A stretch of DNA of 64,000 bases from an uncultured Peptostreptococcaceae bacterium (GCA_905235115.1 CAJOKT010000005.1:1-64000); one strand, 5' to 3'. Shown: positions 5,608-14,551, counted from the first letter of the stretch. Numbers and translations are program-made. Notes: generated by a model from the letters alone, not told the origin.

Positions 5608-8487
5608 TTACAGCCTGTATACATCCCAGGTCTCATCGGGTGAGATGGCTTCTTCGTTTCCGATAACGCATACTGATCCATCAGAAGCCGCCTGGTCGAA
5701 CAGGGCGGCCACCTCAAGGAGCTGATCTTTTGTGGAGGTAAGCATTTCCTTTCTGATCCTGCACACATCATCGCGGCAGGTCCCTCTGAACCAGCTCATC
5801 TCCTGGCCTGAGCCGCGCCTTGCGGAGCTTACCAGTCCGTCCAAGTTGGCGATGGAGGAGATGATGTATTTTGTTATGTCCTCGTCGCTTCCCGCGTATT
5901 GGCGGACGAAGTCACCGGCAGTTTTGTAGACGTTGAGGGAATTCAGCGGATCAGGATCGCGGTAGGAGGTGAACACCAGATTGCCGGAGGTGCCTGTGCT
6001 GAAATTGGTGCCGTAAGCGCCGCCGTGAACTCTGACTTTATCCCAGAGATAGCCGTAGGTCATTATCTGGGAGAGCACCTGGAACCTGCCGCTGTGCTCA
6101 AATCCATAGCGATGCATGTTGGATCCGAAAGCCGCAAAAGATATGCCTGCGGGGATCAGGATAGCTTCCTTCTTTGCCGTCCCTTCAAGGATGATCTCGC
6201 GGTACCCGGGAGCGGGCCCGCCCAGAGGAAGGCCACCGGCAATGCGCTCCAGACCGGGATGCTTCTCCGTGGAAGTCTCGCCAACTGTGAGGCGGGCGGA
6301 TACGAAGACTTTCTTCGCCAGGGCCTGCCACTGAGCGGCGTACTCATCGGATCTTTCCCCGAAGTTGTCCAGAAGATCCCTTATGAAAAGCAGCATGTCG
6401 TAGCCGTTAAGTATTTCATCCAGACAGCCGGGTGCGGTGTAGTTCGAGAGGACTCTGCGGGCAGCAAAGCGGTTTCCGGAGCCTAAGATGCTCTGGTAGA
6501 TGATCTCTCTTGCCTGGAGCAGGTTCTCGGACATCGTCTCTTTAACGGAGAAATCCGAATCCGTCAGGATCTCAAGGACAAGGTCCATGGCGGGATCGAG
6601 GTTCTCCTCCAGGACACTGAAGGTCACCGCGAAGAAGGGTATTGCCCGCTCGGTGTGGCCGTCTACGCCGGAATTGATCACGTTATAGTCAAGCACACCG
6701 AAAAGCTTCCTGGTCTCTTTCTGGAGTTCAGACGCAGTGTGACGGGACGTGGGAAGCAGGCCCAAAAACTCCGTCATGCATGACATCATCTGAAGCTCCT
6801 CATCTGTAAGGTCGCTCACATTGAAATACATGTTCACGTGGACCACGCCGTTGGTGAAGATGGGTTCATACAGGAAGGTGACGCCGTTCACATCACTGAC
6901 CCGGGGCTCCACCCACTGTGGCTCCAAAGACACATCTTCCAGCGCCAGCACGGGCAGGGTGGCAACCGCATCTTCGGAGTCAGGTGTATCCTGCCAGTTT
7001 CTCATCCTGTCGTAAATGTCCCGGACTTCTTTGAGCTGCTCTTCATCGAGAGCGCCGTACTCCGCGGTGACACGCCGGTATTCTCTCTCTGCGTCCTCGT
7101 CCCCCTTGGTCCTGGAGGGGAGGACGGTCATGTTCACAAGTCCGGTCTCATCCAGAAGTTCAGCTATGATCTTCTCGTAAAGATCCGAATCCAGGGCTTC
7201 CCTGAGATCCCGCAAAACATCATTGCTCTCGAGATAGAGCATGGGATCTCCTCCGTAAAGCCAGGAGTTCATGGCGTTGATGGCCCTGGTGAGCCCTGTG
7301 GGCTCGCTGGGTTCTCTCAGGGAGAACTCGAAGCGGTTGAGTCCGCCTGTAAGAGCGTCCTTATCCACACCTTTACTTAAGATGTTCTCAAGAGTCTCTC
7401 TGTATGTTTTGAGGATCGCTTCCTTATCGGAAGCGTCCATGTTTCTGAAGATAAGAAGCCAGAAGGGCTGAGCCACGCCGTCAATGACGGCAAACTCCAC
7501 GTCCTGAGCCAGGCCTTTTTCAAGTATGGCGCGCTTTAAGGGGGATTCGTTGTCTCCCGCAAGATAGGTGGAGATCAGTATGTAGGCGATGATCCTTTCA
7601 CGCTGGTTCCAGTCAGCGAAGACCTTGCCCAGGGCCAGATGGGATTTTTTGCTCTCGTCCTCTTCCTTGCCGATCTCGTAGTATCTTGTGACGTCACAGC
7701 TTTTGACCGGCTGCTGAAGGGGGATATGGTGGACCCTTTCGTCTTTTGCGAAGGTGGAAAGGTACTCGTCCCCAATGATGGCGAGTACTTTTTCCAGGGG
7801 CAGGTCGCCGTCAAGGTAGAACCTGCAGTTCGATGGGGAGTAGAACTCTCTGTGGGCCCTGAGGAAGTTCCCGTAGGTCAGGTCGGGAATGGACACGGGG
7901 TCGCCTCCGGACACGAAGCCGTAGGTGTTGTCCGGATAAAGGCAGCGCATCATGTCTTCCTCGATGATGGTGTCCACGGAGGCGAAGGCGCCTTTCATCT
8001 CGTTATAGACCACGCCGTTGTAGAAAGGCTCCCCGTCTTCGACTTCGTAGTGCCAGCCTTCCTGCCTGAAAATGCTGTCGTTATGATAGATGGCAGGGCG
8101 GAACACTGCGTCCAGATAGACCCTGGTCAGGTTGATGAAGTCCTGCTCATTCCTGGAGGACACCGGGTACATGGTCTTGTCCGGGAAGGTCATGGCGTTG
8201 AGGAAAGTGTTCATGGAGCTTTTGATCAGGTCCAGGAATGGTTCCTTGACAGGGTAATTGTCGGAACCGGCAAGTACCGAGTGCTCCAGAATGTGGAAGA
8301 CTCCGGTGTCGTCCCAGGGCAGGGTCTTGAAGGTGGCAGAAAACAGCTTGTTCTCGTTGCCGTTGTCAAGCCAGGCCAGCTGAGCGCCTGTCTTCAGATG
8401 TTCCATTTCGTAGAGAGTGCCCTTGAGCTCCTCGCTCTCGCGGACTCTCACAACTTTAAATCCGTGCAGAATGTCGTTGAGTTTCAT
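5608..8487 (-). CDS. M16C zinc metalloprotease (presequence-protease/insulinase family)
   Basis: The 959-residue length is typical of M16C enzymes (PreP/Cym1/falcilysin type), which are single-chain clamshell peptidases degrading peptides of intermediate size. The inverted zinc motif HILEH is at residues 65-69, and a downstream acidic helix (YNEMKGAFAS) supplies the usual further ligand. Two M16 half-domains and the M16C-associated linker fill the rest. There is no signal peptide, so it is probably cytosolic peptide turnover. The start MKLNDILHGF follows AGAGG on the minus strand. It is monocistronic. The opposite strand has long incidental open frames, which I reject. Confidence 0.9.
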   Translation of the reverse strand: MKLNDILHGFKVVRVRESEELKGTLYEMEHLKTGAQLAWLDNGNENKLFSATFKTLPWDDTGVFHILEHSVLAGSDNYPVKEPFLDLIKSSMNTFLNAMTFPDKTMYPVSSRNEQDFINLTRVYLDAVFRPAIYHNDSIFRQEGWHYEVEDGEPFYNGVVYNEMKGAFASVDTIIEEDMMRCLYPDNTYGFVSGGDPVSIPDLTYGNFLRAHREFYSPSNCRFYLDGDLPLEKVLAIIGDEYLSTFAKDERVHHIPLQQPVKSCDVTRYYEIGKEEDESKKSHLALGKVFADWNQRERIIAYILISTYLAGDNESPLKRAILEKGLAQDVEFAVIDGVAQPFWLLIFRNMDASDKEAILKTYRETLENILSKGVDKDALTGGLNRFEFSLREPSEPTGLTRAINAMNSWLYGGDPMLYLESNDVLRDLREALDSDLYEKIIAELLDETGLVNMTVLPSRTKGDEDAEREYRRVTAEYGALDEEQLKEVRDIYDRMRNWQDTPDSEDAVATLPVLALEDVSLEPQWVEPRVSDVNGVTFLYEPIFTNGVVHVNMYFNVSDLTDEELQMMSCMTEFLGLLPTSRHTASELQKETRKLFGVLDYNVINSGVDGHTERAIPFFAVTFSVLEENLDPAMDLVLEILTDSDFSVKETMSENLLQAREIIYQSILGSGNRFAARRVLSNYTAPGCLDEILNGYDMLLFIRDLLDNFGERSDEYAAQWQALAKKVFVSARLTVGETSTEKHPGLERIAGGLPLGGPAPGYREIILEGTAKKEAILIPAGISFAAFGSNMHRYGFEHSGRFQVLSQIMTYGYLWDKVRVHGGAYGTNFSTGTSGNLVFTSYRDPDPLNSLNVYKTAGDFVRQYAGSDEDITKYIISSIANLDGLVSSARRGSGQEMSWFRGTCRDDVCRIRKEMLTSTKDQLLEVAALFDQAASDGSVCVIGNEEAISPDETWDVYRL

Positions 8488-8651
8488 TGATAACCTCTTT
8501 TTAAACGTGGGCGGCAGGGCCGCCTCATGAACTTTTCGCGGTAAACGATATATACCACGCTACTTGGATAACATACACCAAAAACAGGTGAATAAGCAAT
8601 ATTTTTAAAAGACGATCTGCCAGCCACGACCTGCCATCCCGTGCACACTCC

Positions 8652-8690
8652 AAAAACCAAAGCAGCTCCGTCTCACCGGAGCTGCTTTGG
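8652..8690 (-). terminator. Strong rho-independent terminator (minus strand)
   Basis: On the minus strand a perfect 14-pair stem (8657-8670 with 8677-8690) with a six-base loop is followed by TTTTT (8656-8652). No protein gene ends here on that strand, which points to an RNA gene upstream. Confidence 0.85.
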
Positions 8691-8862
8691 TACGTCTGTC
8701 ATTGAGTGTTGTTTGAAAGGGAAAGACTCACGTTATTTCAAAATGCTGCCAGGCATTTTACGTGCGGTTGTACCTCCCTCAGTTGAGTAGAGGAGCGGGA
8801 CCGTAAGGCAAGAACGATTCGCGGCCCCGCATAAATGAGGCAAAAAAACAAACCTTTTACTC
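8652..8862 (-). ncRNA. Probable structured non-coding RNA of unassigned class
   Basis: This stretch of about 210 bases on the minus strand contains no plausible reading frame but shows several stems before the terminator. GCGGGGCC pairs with GGTCCCGC (8822-8829 and 8796-8803). AAAATGC pairs with GCATTTT (8753-8759 and 8740-8746), enclosed by CACGT/ACGTG. CTCC/GGAG closes a small loop near 8775-8795. A possible promoter lies upstream (ATGACA near 8900, TATTAA near 8873, 19-base spacer). Its size would suit 6S or other housekeeping RNAs, but I cannot match a family from memory. Boundaries are approximate, and the 5' end is the least certain. Confidence 0.45.
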
Positions 8863-9225
8863 GTCGATTTTAATAATTAAATACCCTTTTTGTATGTCAT
8901 TCACACTATCACAAGTTTGTAGGGGAAATCGTCGGGAAGGTCGTTTCCGATGCGGCACCCGGAAACCAATGTGATCTTTAATCCTTAAAATCTTTGATGA
9001 AGTACATGTTTGCCCTCGTTCTGCCATTACTATAGCAGACCCGCACTCACGGCCAACAAACGGAAAACCCTTAAAATGGTATTTTTTTCGATTTTGTCCA
9101 AAAATATTTATTCGGTATGCTCTTGTTAGTATACTGTTAGTGACATCTTGTTAATATGATAGAATACGGGGAGAGGGGCCCTGCGTCCGCAGCGCCCGCC
9201 CGCACCGCGAAAGGACTGTACCGAT
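8863..9225. other. Intergenic region before the histidine kinase gene
   Basis: No gene is supported. There is a short inverted repeat (GTTTCC with GGAAAC, about 8949-8972), and weak -10-like TAGAAT about 65 bases before the kinase start. I could not find a convincing kinase promoter. Confidence 0.4.
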
Positions 9226-10755
9226 ATGGATGCACAGATAAAAACCATGTACGAGGCTCTTTCCAGGAATGCAATCGTCAGAGCCTTGTTTGAAAACTAT
9301 GAAAGCCTTTACGTGGTGAATGTGGAGACGTCGGCTTTCAAGTGCTACCACGAAAGCGAATCATACAGCAGTTTGAGCATAGAAGAAGAGGGAGAAGATT
9401 TTTTCGGTACCCTGGAGAAGAACGTGGAGACCGCCATCTACTTGGAGGACCGGGAATTCGTGCTGCGCATGATGACCAGACAGAACCTGATGTCGGCCCT
9501 GACAGGGGAGAGGTTTTTTTCCTTCGTGTACAGACTCATGATAGACGGGAAGCCTCTGTACCACAAACTCAGAGCCACCATGGACACGGTGGATGGCACG
9601 CCCCATTTCCTGATCGGTGTGCGAAATGTGGACGCCTCCTTCAGGCAGGACAAGGCTTTGGCGGAGAAGCTGACTCAGATGCACAGCAGGGAAAAGAACC
9701 ATCTGGAGGCCATACTGGCAGGGGCTGACGGATATCTTGAGGCAGATCTCACCATGAACAAGGTGGTGGAGTTCCAGCTGCATACCGAGGAGAACCTGCC
9801 GGATGAGCTGCTGAAGCCCTTCAGAGATGAGGCGCTTTCCTACGACGCTTTCATGAACTGGCATATTAGCAACATCCCGGAGTCCGACCGTCAGATGGTC
9901 CGGAGGATCAGCGACCGCAGTTACCTTATAGAATGCTTCAGAAACAACGAAAGGTTCGCCCTGGTGAAGTTCTCCCTGAACATCGGTGAAGGCAGGCAAA
10001 AGCCATGCAAAATAGTGTTTTACCTGTACAGGGACGCCTCCACCCTTGACATCATGGCATTTTCCGTCCTTTATGACCTTACAGAGCAGCTGAGACGGGA
10101 GGAGGAATTCAAGGAACTTGAAGAGGAGCTTCAGATGATCAAGCTGAGGAACTTTACCAGTCAGATGCAGCCTCATTTCCTATATAACGCCCTGGGTTCC
10201 ATTCAGGAGATAATCCTGGAGGATCCCCGGTACGCCTGGGAACTTCTGGGGGATTTCACCGCACACCTGAGAAGCTGCATCCGGGCCATGACCAGCGACG
10301 CACCAATACCGTTCTGTCAGGAGCTGGCCAACATCAAGGCCTACGTCAACATCGAGAAGATGCGGCTTGGAGAGAAGCTGAAGGTGGTCTATGACATCGG
10401 CGCCTCCGGATTCAGTATTTTGCCTCTCAGCGTGCAGCCCATTGTTGAGAACGCCATCAGGCACGGCATCTACAACCGCGGCGCAAAAGGCGGGACCGTG
10501 ACGGTCACGACCCGTGACTTAGGGGACCGGATACTCATAACCGTGGAGGACGACGGAGTGGGCTTCGACGTGGAGGACATCCGCAAAAAGCTTGAGTCCG
10601 GACGGACCGACTCCGCCGGGCTCCGGAACATCAGATACCGTCTTGAAAAGATGATGCAGGCAGATATGGACATTTCCAGCTGCCCGGGGGAGGGTACCGA
10701 AGTGACCATCATGATTCCGAAAAAGGGGGAGAATAATGAGAGCAATAATAGTTGA
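9226..10755 (+). CDS. Cytosolic LytS/YehU-type sensor histidine kinase
   Basis: The 509-residue protein has no membrane helix or signal peptide. The first ~280 residues look like one or two PAS-type sensor modules. A coiled linker (REEEFKELEEELQMIKL) leads to the His_kinase domain with QMQPHFLYNALGSIQ, where the His near residue 316 is the phosphorylation site. The HATPase domain carries VQPIVENAIRHG (N box), DDGVGFD (G1) and GLRNIRYRL (G2). It phosphorylates the response regulator whose gene overlaps its 3' end by 20 bases. The signal sensed is unknown, but a cytosolic ligand or redox cue is likely. Confidence 0.9.
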   Translation: MDAQIKTMYEALSRNAIVRALFENYESLYVVNVETSAFKCYHESESYSSLSIEEEGEDFFGTLEKNVETAIYLEDREFVLRMMTRQNLMSALTGERFFSFVYRLMIDGKPLYHKLRATMDTVDGTPHFLIGVRNVDASFRQDKALAEKLTQMHSREKNHLEAILAGADGYLEADLTMNKVVEFQLHTEENLPDELLKPFRDEALSYDAFMNWHISNIPESDRQMVRRISDRSYLIECFRNNERFALVKFSLNIGEGRQKPCKIVFYLYRDASTLDIMAFSVLYDLTEQLRREEEFKELEEELQMIKLRNFTSQMQPHFLYNALGSIQEIILEDPRYAWELLGDFTAHLRSCIRAMTSDAPIPFCQELANIKAYVNIEKMRLGEKLKVVYDIGASGFSILPLSVQPIVENAIRHGIYNRGAKGGTVTVTTRDLGDRILITVEDDGVGFDVEDIRKKLESGRTDSAGLRNIRYRLEKMMQADMDISSCPGEGTEVTIMIPKKGENNESNNS

Positions 10756-11518
10756 TGACGAACCGCTCATGATCCGGAAGTTCCTGAGATTAAGCGAAGG
10801 AATAACGGACCTGGAAATCGTCGGACAGTTCGAGTCCGCAGGCGATGCCCTGGATTTCGCCGGGAAGAATAGGTTCGAAGCGGCTTTTCTCGACATCGAG
10901 ATGCCGGCCATGAACGGCATAGAACTGGCCAGGGATCTGAGAGCCATTGACCCGGAGATCATCATCGTATTCATTTCCGCCTACGACGATTATATCTGGG
11001 ACTTCAACCAGATCGGAGGGGACTACTATATTTTGAAGCCGTATACATCGGAGACACTGAAGATGGCCATGGAACGGCTCAGACTTCTCTTAAGGCGCCG
11101 GCAGAAGGAAATATATATTCAGACCTTCGGCAGGTTCGTGGTGATGAAGGACGGGATCCCGCTCAGGCTTTCAGGTAAAGCGAAAGAGATCCTTGCGTAC
11201 GTGGTCACCAAGCATGGCAATGAAGCCGGGAATGAGGAGATATATTCCACTTTATGGGAGGACCGTCCCTACAGCAACGTGAATATGACCGTGTACTACA
11301 ATGCCCTGCGGAGACTTCGGTCGGCTCTCAGGGATCAGGGTGCGGAAGACCTTCTGATCTCCACCAAGCACGGACAGATACTGAACACCAAGATAGCAGA
11401 CTGTGATTACTATACCTGGCTGGAAAAGGGCAAGGGAGAGAGAGAAGGCTTCTACGGCGAGTTCCTCACCGAGTACTCCTGGGCCGAGGAGATACTGGCG
11501 GAGATGGTGGGGGAGTAA
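10736..11518 (+). CDS. Response regulator with SARP/OmpR-like winged-helix output
   Basis: Residues 1-115 form a receiver domain with DDE at 7-9, the phosphoacceptor in FLDIEMP (Asp 53), SAYDDY and the conserved KPY lysine. After a basic linker, residues 130-255 resemble the transcriptional-activator winged helix of SARP-type regulators (QTFGRFVVMKDG, then LSGKAKEILAYVV and an ALRRLRSAL recognition helix). LytS-type kinases usually pair with LytTR regulators, so this pairing is less common. The ATG at 10736 lies within the kinase gene, indicating translational coupling. Target genes are not evident. Confidence 0.88.
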   Translation: MRAIIVDDEPLMIRKFLRLSEGITDLEIVGQFESAGDALDFAGKNRFEAAFLDIEMPAMNGIELARDLRAIDPEIIIVFISAYDDYIWDFNQIGGDYYILKPYTSETLKMAMERLRLLLRRRQKEIYIQTFGRFVVMKDGIPLRLSGKAKEILAYVVTKHGNEAGNEEIYSTLWEDRPYSNVNMTVYYNALRRLRSALRDQGAEDLLISTKHGQILNTKIADCDYYTWLEKGKGEREGFYGEFLTEYSWAEEILAEMVGE

Positions 11519-11544
11519 AGAGGTGAGGACAGCATATAACAAAA

Positions 11545-11571
11545 CCCCCGATCCTTTCGGATCGGGGGTCC
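11545..11571 (+). terminator. Terminator after the two-component genes
   Basis: CCCCCGATCC, loop TTTC, GGATCGGGGG, then TCCCTT. It may act in both directions, because AAAA flanks the other side and tRNA-Glu is read toward it. Confidence 0.8.
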
Positions 11572-11578
11572 CTTCGAT

Positions 11579-11653
11579 TGGTGACTCTGCCGAGATTCGA
11601 ACTCGGGTAGCCGCCGTGAGAGGGCGGAGTCTTGACCGCTTGACCACAGAGCC
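11579..11653 (-). tRNA. tRNA-Glu (anticodon CTC)
   Basis: On the minus strand the acceptor GGCTCTG pairs with CAGAGTC. The D loop contains GGTCAAGCGGTCAAGA. The anticodon stem is CCGCC/GGCGG around loop CTCTCAC, giving anticodon CTC. The T arm contains GTTCGAATC. The discriminator A and an encoded CCA end the 75-base gene. It decodes GAG. Confidence 0.95.
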
Positions 11654-11704
11654 ACATCGCTTAGTGATTATATAACACCGGCGAAGGAATTTCAAGCGAA
11701 ATTT

Positions 11705-12730
11705 TTAAACAATTTGTACTATTTTTCGTGCAAGGGCATTTATCTCCCTGTAGTTCAATTCTCCTTTTTCCTTCAGGATCAGGTATCCGTTGACGTATCC
11801 GCCGTATCCGATAAATTCCCCGTCATCGTTAAGAAACTCGCTCAGATCGCAGAATACGGCCCCTGAACGGGTCTCCACGGGCATGATTATCTCGAATGTG
11901 CCGTCTGCCTTGAATCTTACGTCGAAGGGGCTGCCTATGGCGGGATAGCTTATATAGCATATGGGGTTCCCCGGATAGGTACCCTGGATGGTGAGCTTTC
12001 CGGACGCCAGACGGTTCCTGGTTATGGTGAGTCTTCTGGGGATCAGCGTATTGGTCAGGGAGGAACGCATGACCGGGTAGCCCTTTAAGGCGAAGGCCTT
12101 GTGGAGGTCGCACTGTCTGACGATCGGCAGTATCCTGTAGAGCTGGGCTACGTCGTCGGAGTTGTGGAGGAGGATCTTGTCCCGGGCGGATCTTTTGATC
12201 ACGGGATCGGTCTCAAGGACTGCCTCCTGGTAGAGCCTTACGGACTCTGCTCCGGAGATCTCATCCTCTCTTTCTTCATTAACGCCCATGTAACGCTCCA
12301 CGTCCTTCTGGCTCAATCCTGTGAGCACACCCTTTAAGAAACTTCCGCAGCGCACCAGCTGGTAGAGGTCCAGGTCGAAGGCACTGATCCGGGGCACTTC
12401 CCCGAATATCATGGAATATCTCTTTGCGATGTAGGGCAGGTCGAAGCTTCTCCCGTTATACGTGACTACAATGTCTACGGAGTTCAGTTTCTTCACCGTT
12501 GCAAGGAGAAGTTTTGCTTCGTCCTCCGGGGTCTCGGTGTAGTACTGGGTGTTTACAGCGTTTCCGTCGGGATCCACATCCAGGAACCCCGCAAGGATCA
12601 CCGGAGCGCGGGAAGGGGAGAGGCCTAAGGTCTCGATATCGAAGCAGCTGAAGCTCATCCCTCTGAAGTACTCGTCGAAGATGGGATAGGTGAATAGTTC
12701 GGTTTTAAATGTGCCTGTATAGGTTTCCAT
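11705..12730 (-). CDS. YprB-type ribonuclease H-like nuclease domain protein
   Basis: A DEDD-type RNase H fold is visible: FDIETLGL near residue 30 (DxE), VVTYNGRSFDLPYIAKR near 90 (D), and NSDDVAQLY near 190 (D). These match the PF13482 exonuclease-like domain of YprB and related proteins, thought to process DNA or RNA 3' ends. The C-terminal third is divergent. I chose ATG 12730 (METYTGTF). An in-frame TTG lies 18 bases upstream. No ribosome binding site precedes either, and TATATA sits 8 bases before the ATG, so initiation on a leaderless mRNA is possible. Confidence 0.75.
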   Translation of the reverse strand: METYTGTFKTELFTYPIFDEYFRGMSFSCFDIETLGLSPSRAPVILAGFLDVDPDGNAVNTQYYTETPEDEAKLLLATVKKLNSVDIVVTYNGRSFDLPYIAKRYSMIFGEVPRISAFDLDLYQLVRCGSFLKGVLTGLSQKDVERYMGVNEEREDEISGAESVRLYQEAVLETDPVIKRSARDKILLHNSDDVAQLYRILPIVRQCDLHKAFALKGYPVMRSSLTNTLIPRRLTITRNRLASGKLTIQGTYPGNPICYISYPAIGSPFDVRFKADGTFEIIMPVETRSGAVFCDLSEFLNDDGEFIGYGGYVNGYLILKEKGELNYREINALARKIVQIV

Positions 12731-12911
12731 AACAGTGGTATATAACAAAATAGTCCGCGAGGAAAGCAGACTACTTTGTTCAAAAGGGGTATTTTGGATT
12801 TGAGATTATGAGGTTATCAGGGGGGATAACCACAATTAGATAATATACTATAAAAACACGGATTGCAAGTGGAAATATCAAAAAAATCGGTCCATTTATC
12901 AATAAAAACGG
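12731..12911. other. Divergent intergenic region with two small hairpins
   Basis: GGTTATC with GATAACC (about 12814-12832) and an AGTAGTC/GACTATT hairpin near 12750-12772 are visible. No gene is supported. Confidence 0.4.
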
Positions 12912-12940
12912 TTGAAAACCGGTCTGAATGATAGAATAAT
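12912..12940 (+). promoter_or_regulatory. nudF promoter
   Basis: -35 TTGAAA (12912-12917), 17 bases, -10 AATAAT (12935-12940), 38 bases before the start codon. Confidence 0.65.
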
Positions 12941-12978
12941 TACTGTGTAATAAGATTTTTTGAAAGGGAGGATTGGAA

Positions 12979-13509
12979 ATGACTTTCGAGGAAAAGACAC
13001 TTTCAGAGGAAACGATATATAAGGGCAAGATCATCGATCTCAAGAGACAGGAGGTGACAGTCAAGTCCGGCACAAGCTGGCGCGAGATCATCGTGCACAG
13101 CGGGGGTGCGGTGGTTATCGCGGTGACCGGACCCAGGAAGATCGCCATGATCAGGCAGTTCAGAAAGCCTGCTGAAAAGGTCATGTTCGAGGTGCCCGCA
13201 GGGAAGATCGACCCCGGGGAGGAGCCCGTGGACGCTGCCATCCGGGAGCTTAAGGAGGAGACGGGGTTCACTGCGTCCTCAGTCAGGTATCTCACAAGGT
13301 TTTATCCAACGGTAGGCTACTCCAGGGAGGTGCTGTATCTCTACCTCATGGAGGGGCTTACACCTGGGGACACTGACTTCGATGAGAATGAAGCCATAGA
13401 TATGGAGGAGTGGAGCATAGACGATCTGCATGAGATGGTGATGAGGGGCGAGATCGATGATGCCAAGACCATAATCGCCATAGAATATGCCAACATTCTT
13501 GTGAAATAG
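12979..13509 (+). CDS. nudF: ADP-ribose pyrophosphatase (Nudix hydrolase)
   Basis: The 176-residue protein carries the Nudix box as GKIDPGEEPVDAAIRELKEE followed by TGF, matching GX5EX7REUXEEXGU. The following PTVGYSREVLYLYL matches ADP-ribose pyrophosphatases of the NudF/YqiE type, which hydrolyse ADP-ribose to AMP and ribose 5-phosphate. ATG 12979 is preferred over the in-frame TTG six bases earlier because GGGAGG lies seven bases before it. In Bacillus the gene also precedes a Xer recombinase gene, as here. Confidence 0.92.
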   Translation: MTFEEKTLSEETIYKGKIIDLKRQEVTVKSGTSWREIIVHSGGAVVIAVTGPRKIAMIRQFRKPAEKVMFEVPAGKIDPGEEPVDAAIRELKEETGFTASSVRYLTRFYPTVGYSREVLYLYLMEGLTPGDTDFDENEAIDMEEWSIDDLHEMVMRGEIDDAKTIIAIEYANILVK

Positions 13510-13559
13510 GGCCGTCGGGGTTCGTTTACATAAAATAATTTATTATCAACAAATTCCTG

Positions 13560-13588
13560 TTGATTTTCCATTACGCAGATAGTATAAT
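13560..13588 (+). promoter_or_regulatory. Promoter of the Xer-family gene
   Basis: -35 TTGATT (13560-13565), 17 bases, -10 TATAAT (13583-13588), 37 bases before the TTG start. Confidence 0.75.
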
Positions 13589-13625
13589 CCTTGGGTACTG
13601 AACAGGAAACTAAAGGAGAACCCCA

Positions 13626-14504
13626 TTGTTTATCGAGGATTTTGAAAAATATTTGAGGGAAGAAAGAGGCTTGAGCGACAACACCGTAACCGCCTACTTG
13701 AGCGACATCGACCACTTTGAAAGGTTCCTACTTTCCCAAGGGGTCCGCGATCTGTCCGAGGCGGGGGGACCTCACATTGTGGCTTATCTTGTTGAACTCA
13801 AAAAGTCTGATAAATCAAAGTCCACGGTGAACAGGAAGCTGACCTCCGTCAAGACTTTCTACAGGTTCCTTTTAAGGGAAGGGGCTGTTAGTGAGGATCC
13901 CACCCGGGATATCAAGTCACCCAGGATCGAGAAGAAGGACATACAGTTCTTAAGCGTCCAGGACATCGACAGACTCATGTCTCTTCCTGATGATACGGTG
14001 AAGGGCCTCCGGGACAGGGCCATTCTTGAACTCATGTACGCCACCGGCCTCAAAGCTTCCGAACTGGTGGACCTGGAAGTGGCCGACGTGAATCTCTACA
14101 TGGGATTCGTCAAGTGTTCGGGTGAACACGTTAAGGCCAGGATCGTTCCCATCGGCCGTCCCGCAAAAAACGCTATACAGAAGTATCTGGAGGAGGCCAG
14201 ACCGCAGCTCACCAGGGGCAGGGAGACTCCCATCCTGTTCGTGAACTACCTGGGAGAGGCCATGACCAGGCAGGGGCTCTGGAAAGTGGTAGGCGAGTAC
14301 GGTGTGAAGGGAGGCTTCAGTGTGAAGCTCACTCCCCAGATAATCAGGAACAGCTTCGCGGTCCACATGCTCCAGAACGGAGCGGACGTAAAGTCCATCC
14401 AGGAGCTCATGGGGAACGAGGATGTGGCGGCCATCCAGGCCTATCTGCAGGCCACAAAAAACCGCATCAAGGATGTCTACGACAAGACCCATCCGAGAGC
14501 ATAA
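13626..14504 (+). CDS. Tyrosine recombinase XerC/XerD-family protein with a degenerate active site
   Basis: The 292-residue protein has the SAM-like N-terminal core-binding domain (LREERGLSDNTVTAYLSDI) and a full-length catalytic domain ending in the Xer-typical HPRA. The position next to nudF is that of xerD in Bacillus. The catalytic set is damaged. The first Arg (GLRxSEL) is Lys 143 (GLKASEL), the beta-hairpin Lys is Glu 167, the HxxR histidine is Gln 238 (QIIRNSF), and the box-II His is Asn 264. Only Arg 241 and the nucleophile Tyr 273 remain. The frame is intact and has its own promoter, AAAGGAG and a TTG start, so it is expressed and conserved as protein. It may bind dif-like DNA or a partner without cleaving efficiently. 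Whether a canonical XerC/D pair exists elsewhere is unknown. Confidence 0.85.
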   Translation: MFIEDFEKYLREERGLSDNTVTAYLSDIDHFERFLLSQGVRDLSEAGGPHIVAYLVELKKSDKSKSTVNRKLTSVKTFYRFLLREGAVSEDPTRDIKSPRIEKKDIQFLSVQDIDRLMSLPDDTVKGLRDRAILELMYATGLKASELVDLEVADVNLYMGFVKCSGEHVKARIVPIGRPAKNAIQKYLEEARPQLTRGRETPILFVNYLGEAMTRQGLWKVVGEYGVKGGFSVKLTPQIIRNSFAVHMLQNGADVKSIQELMGNEDVAAIQAYLQATKNRIKDVYDKTHPRA

Positions 14505-14522
14505 ATGTCCTGAAAAAAACAC

Positions 14523-14551
14523 TTGCAAAAGGTTTTTTTCTTTGGTATATT
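14523..14551 (+). promoter_or_regulatory. rplS promoter
   Basis: -35 TTGCAA (14523-14528), 17 bases, -10 TATATT (14546-14551). It gives a leader of about 85 bases. Confidence 0.75.

Noticed and set aside
7639-8490. Long plus-strand open frame opposite the M16C protease gene
   Set aside because: It is an antisense shadow of the third codon position pattern of the protease, with no ribosome binding site and no recognisable protein motif.
8652-8862. Assignment of the minus-strand RNA as 6S RNA
   Set aside because: The size fits, but the stems look like several separate hairpins, not one long interrupted hairpin, and I could not match a consensus.
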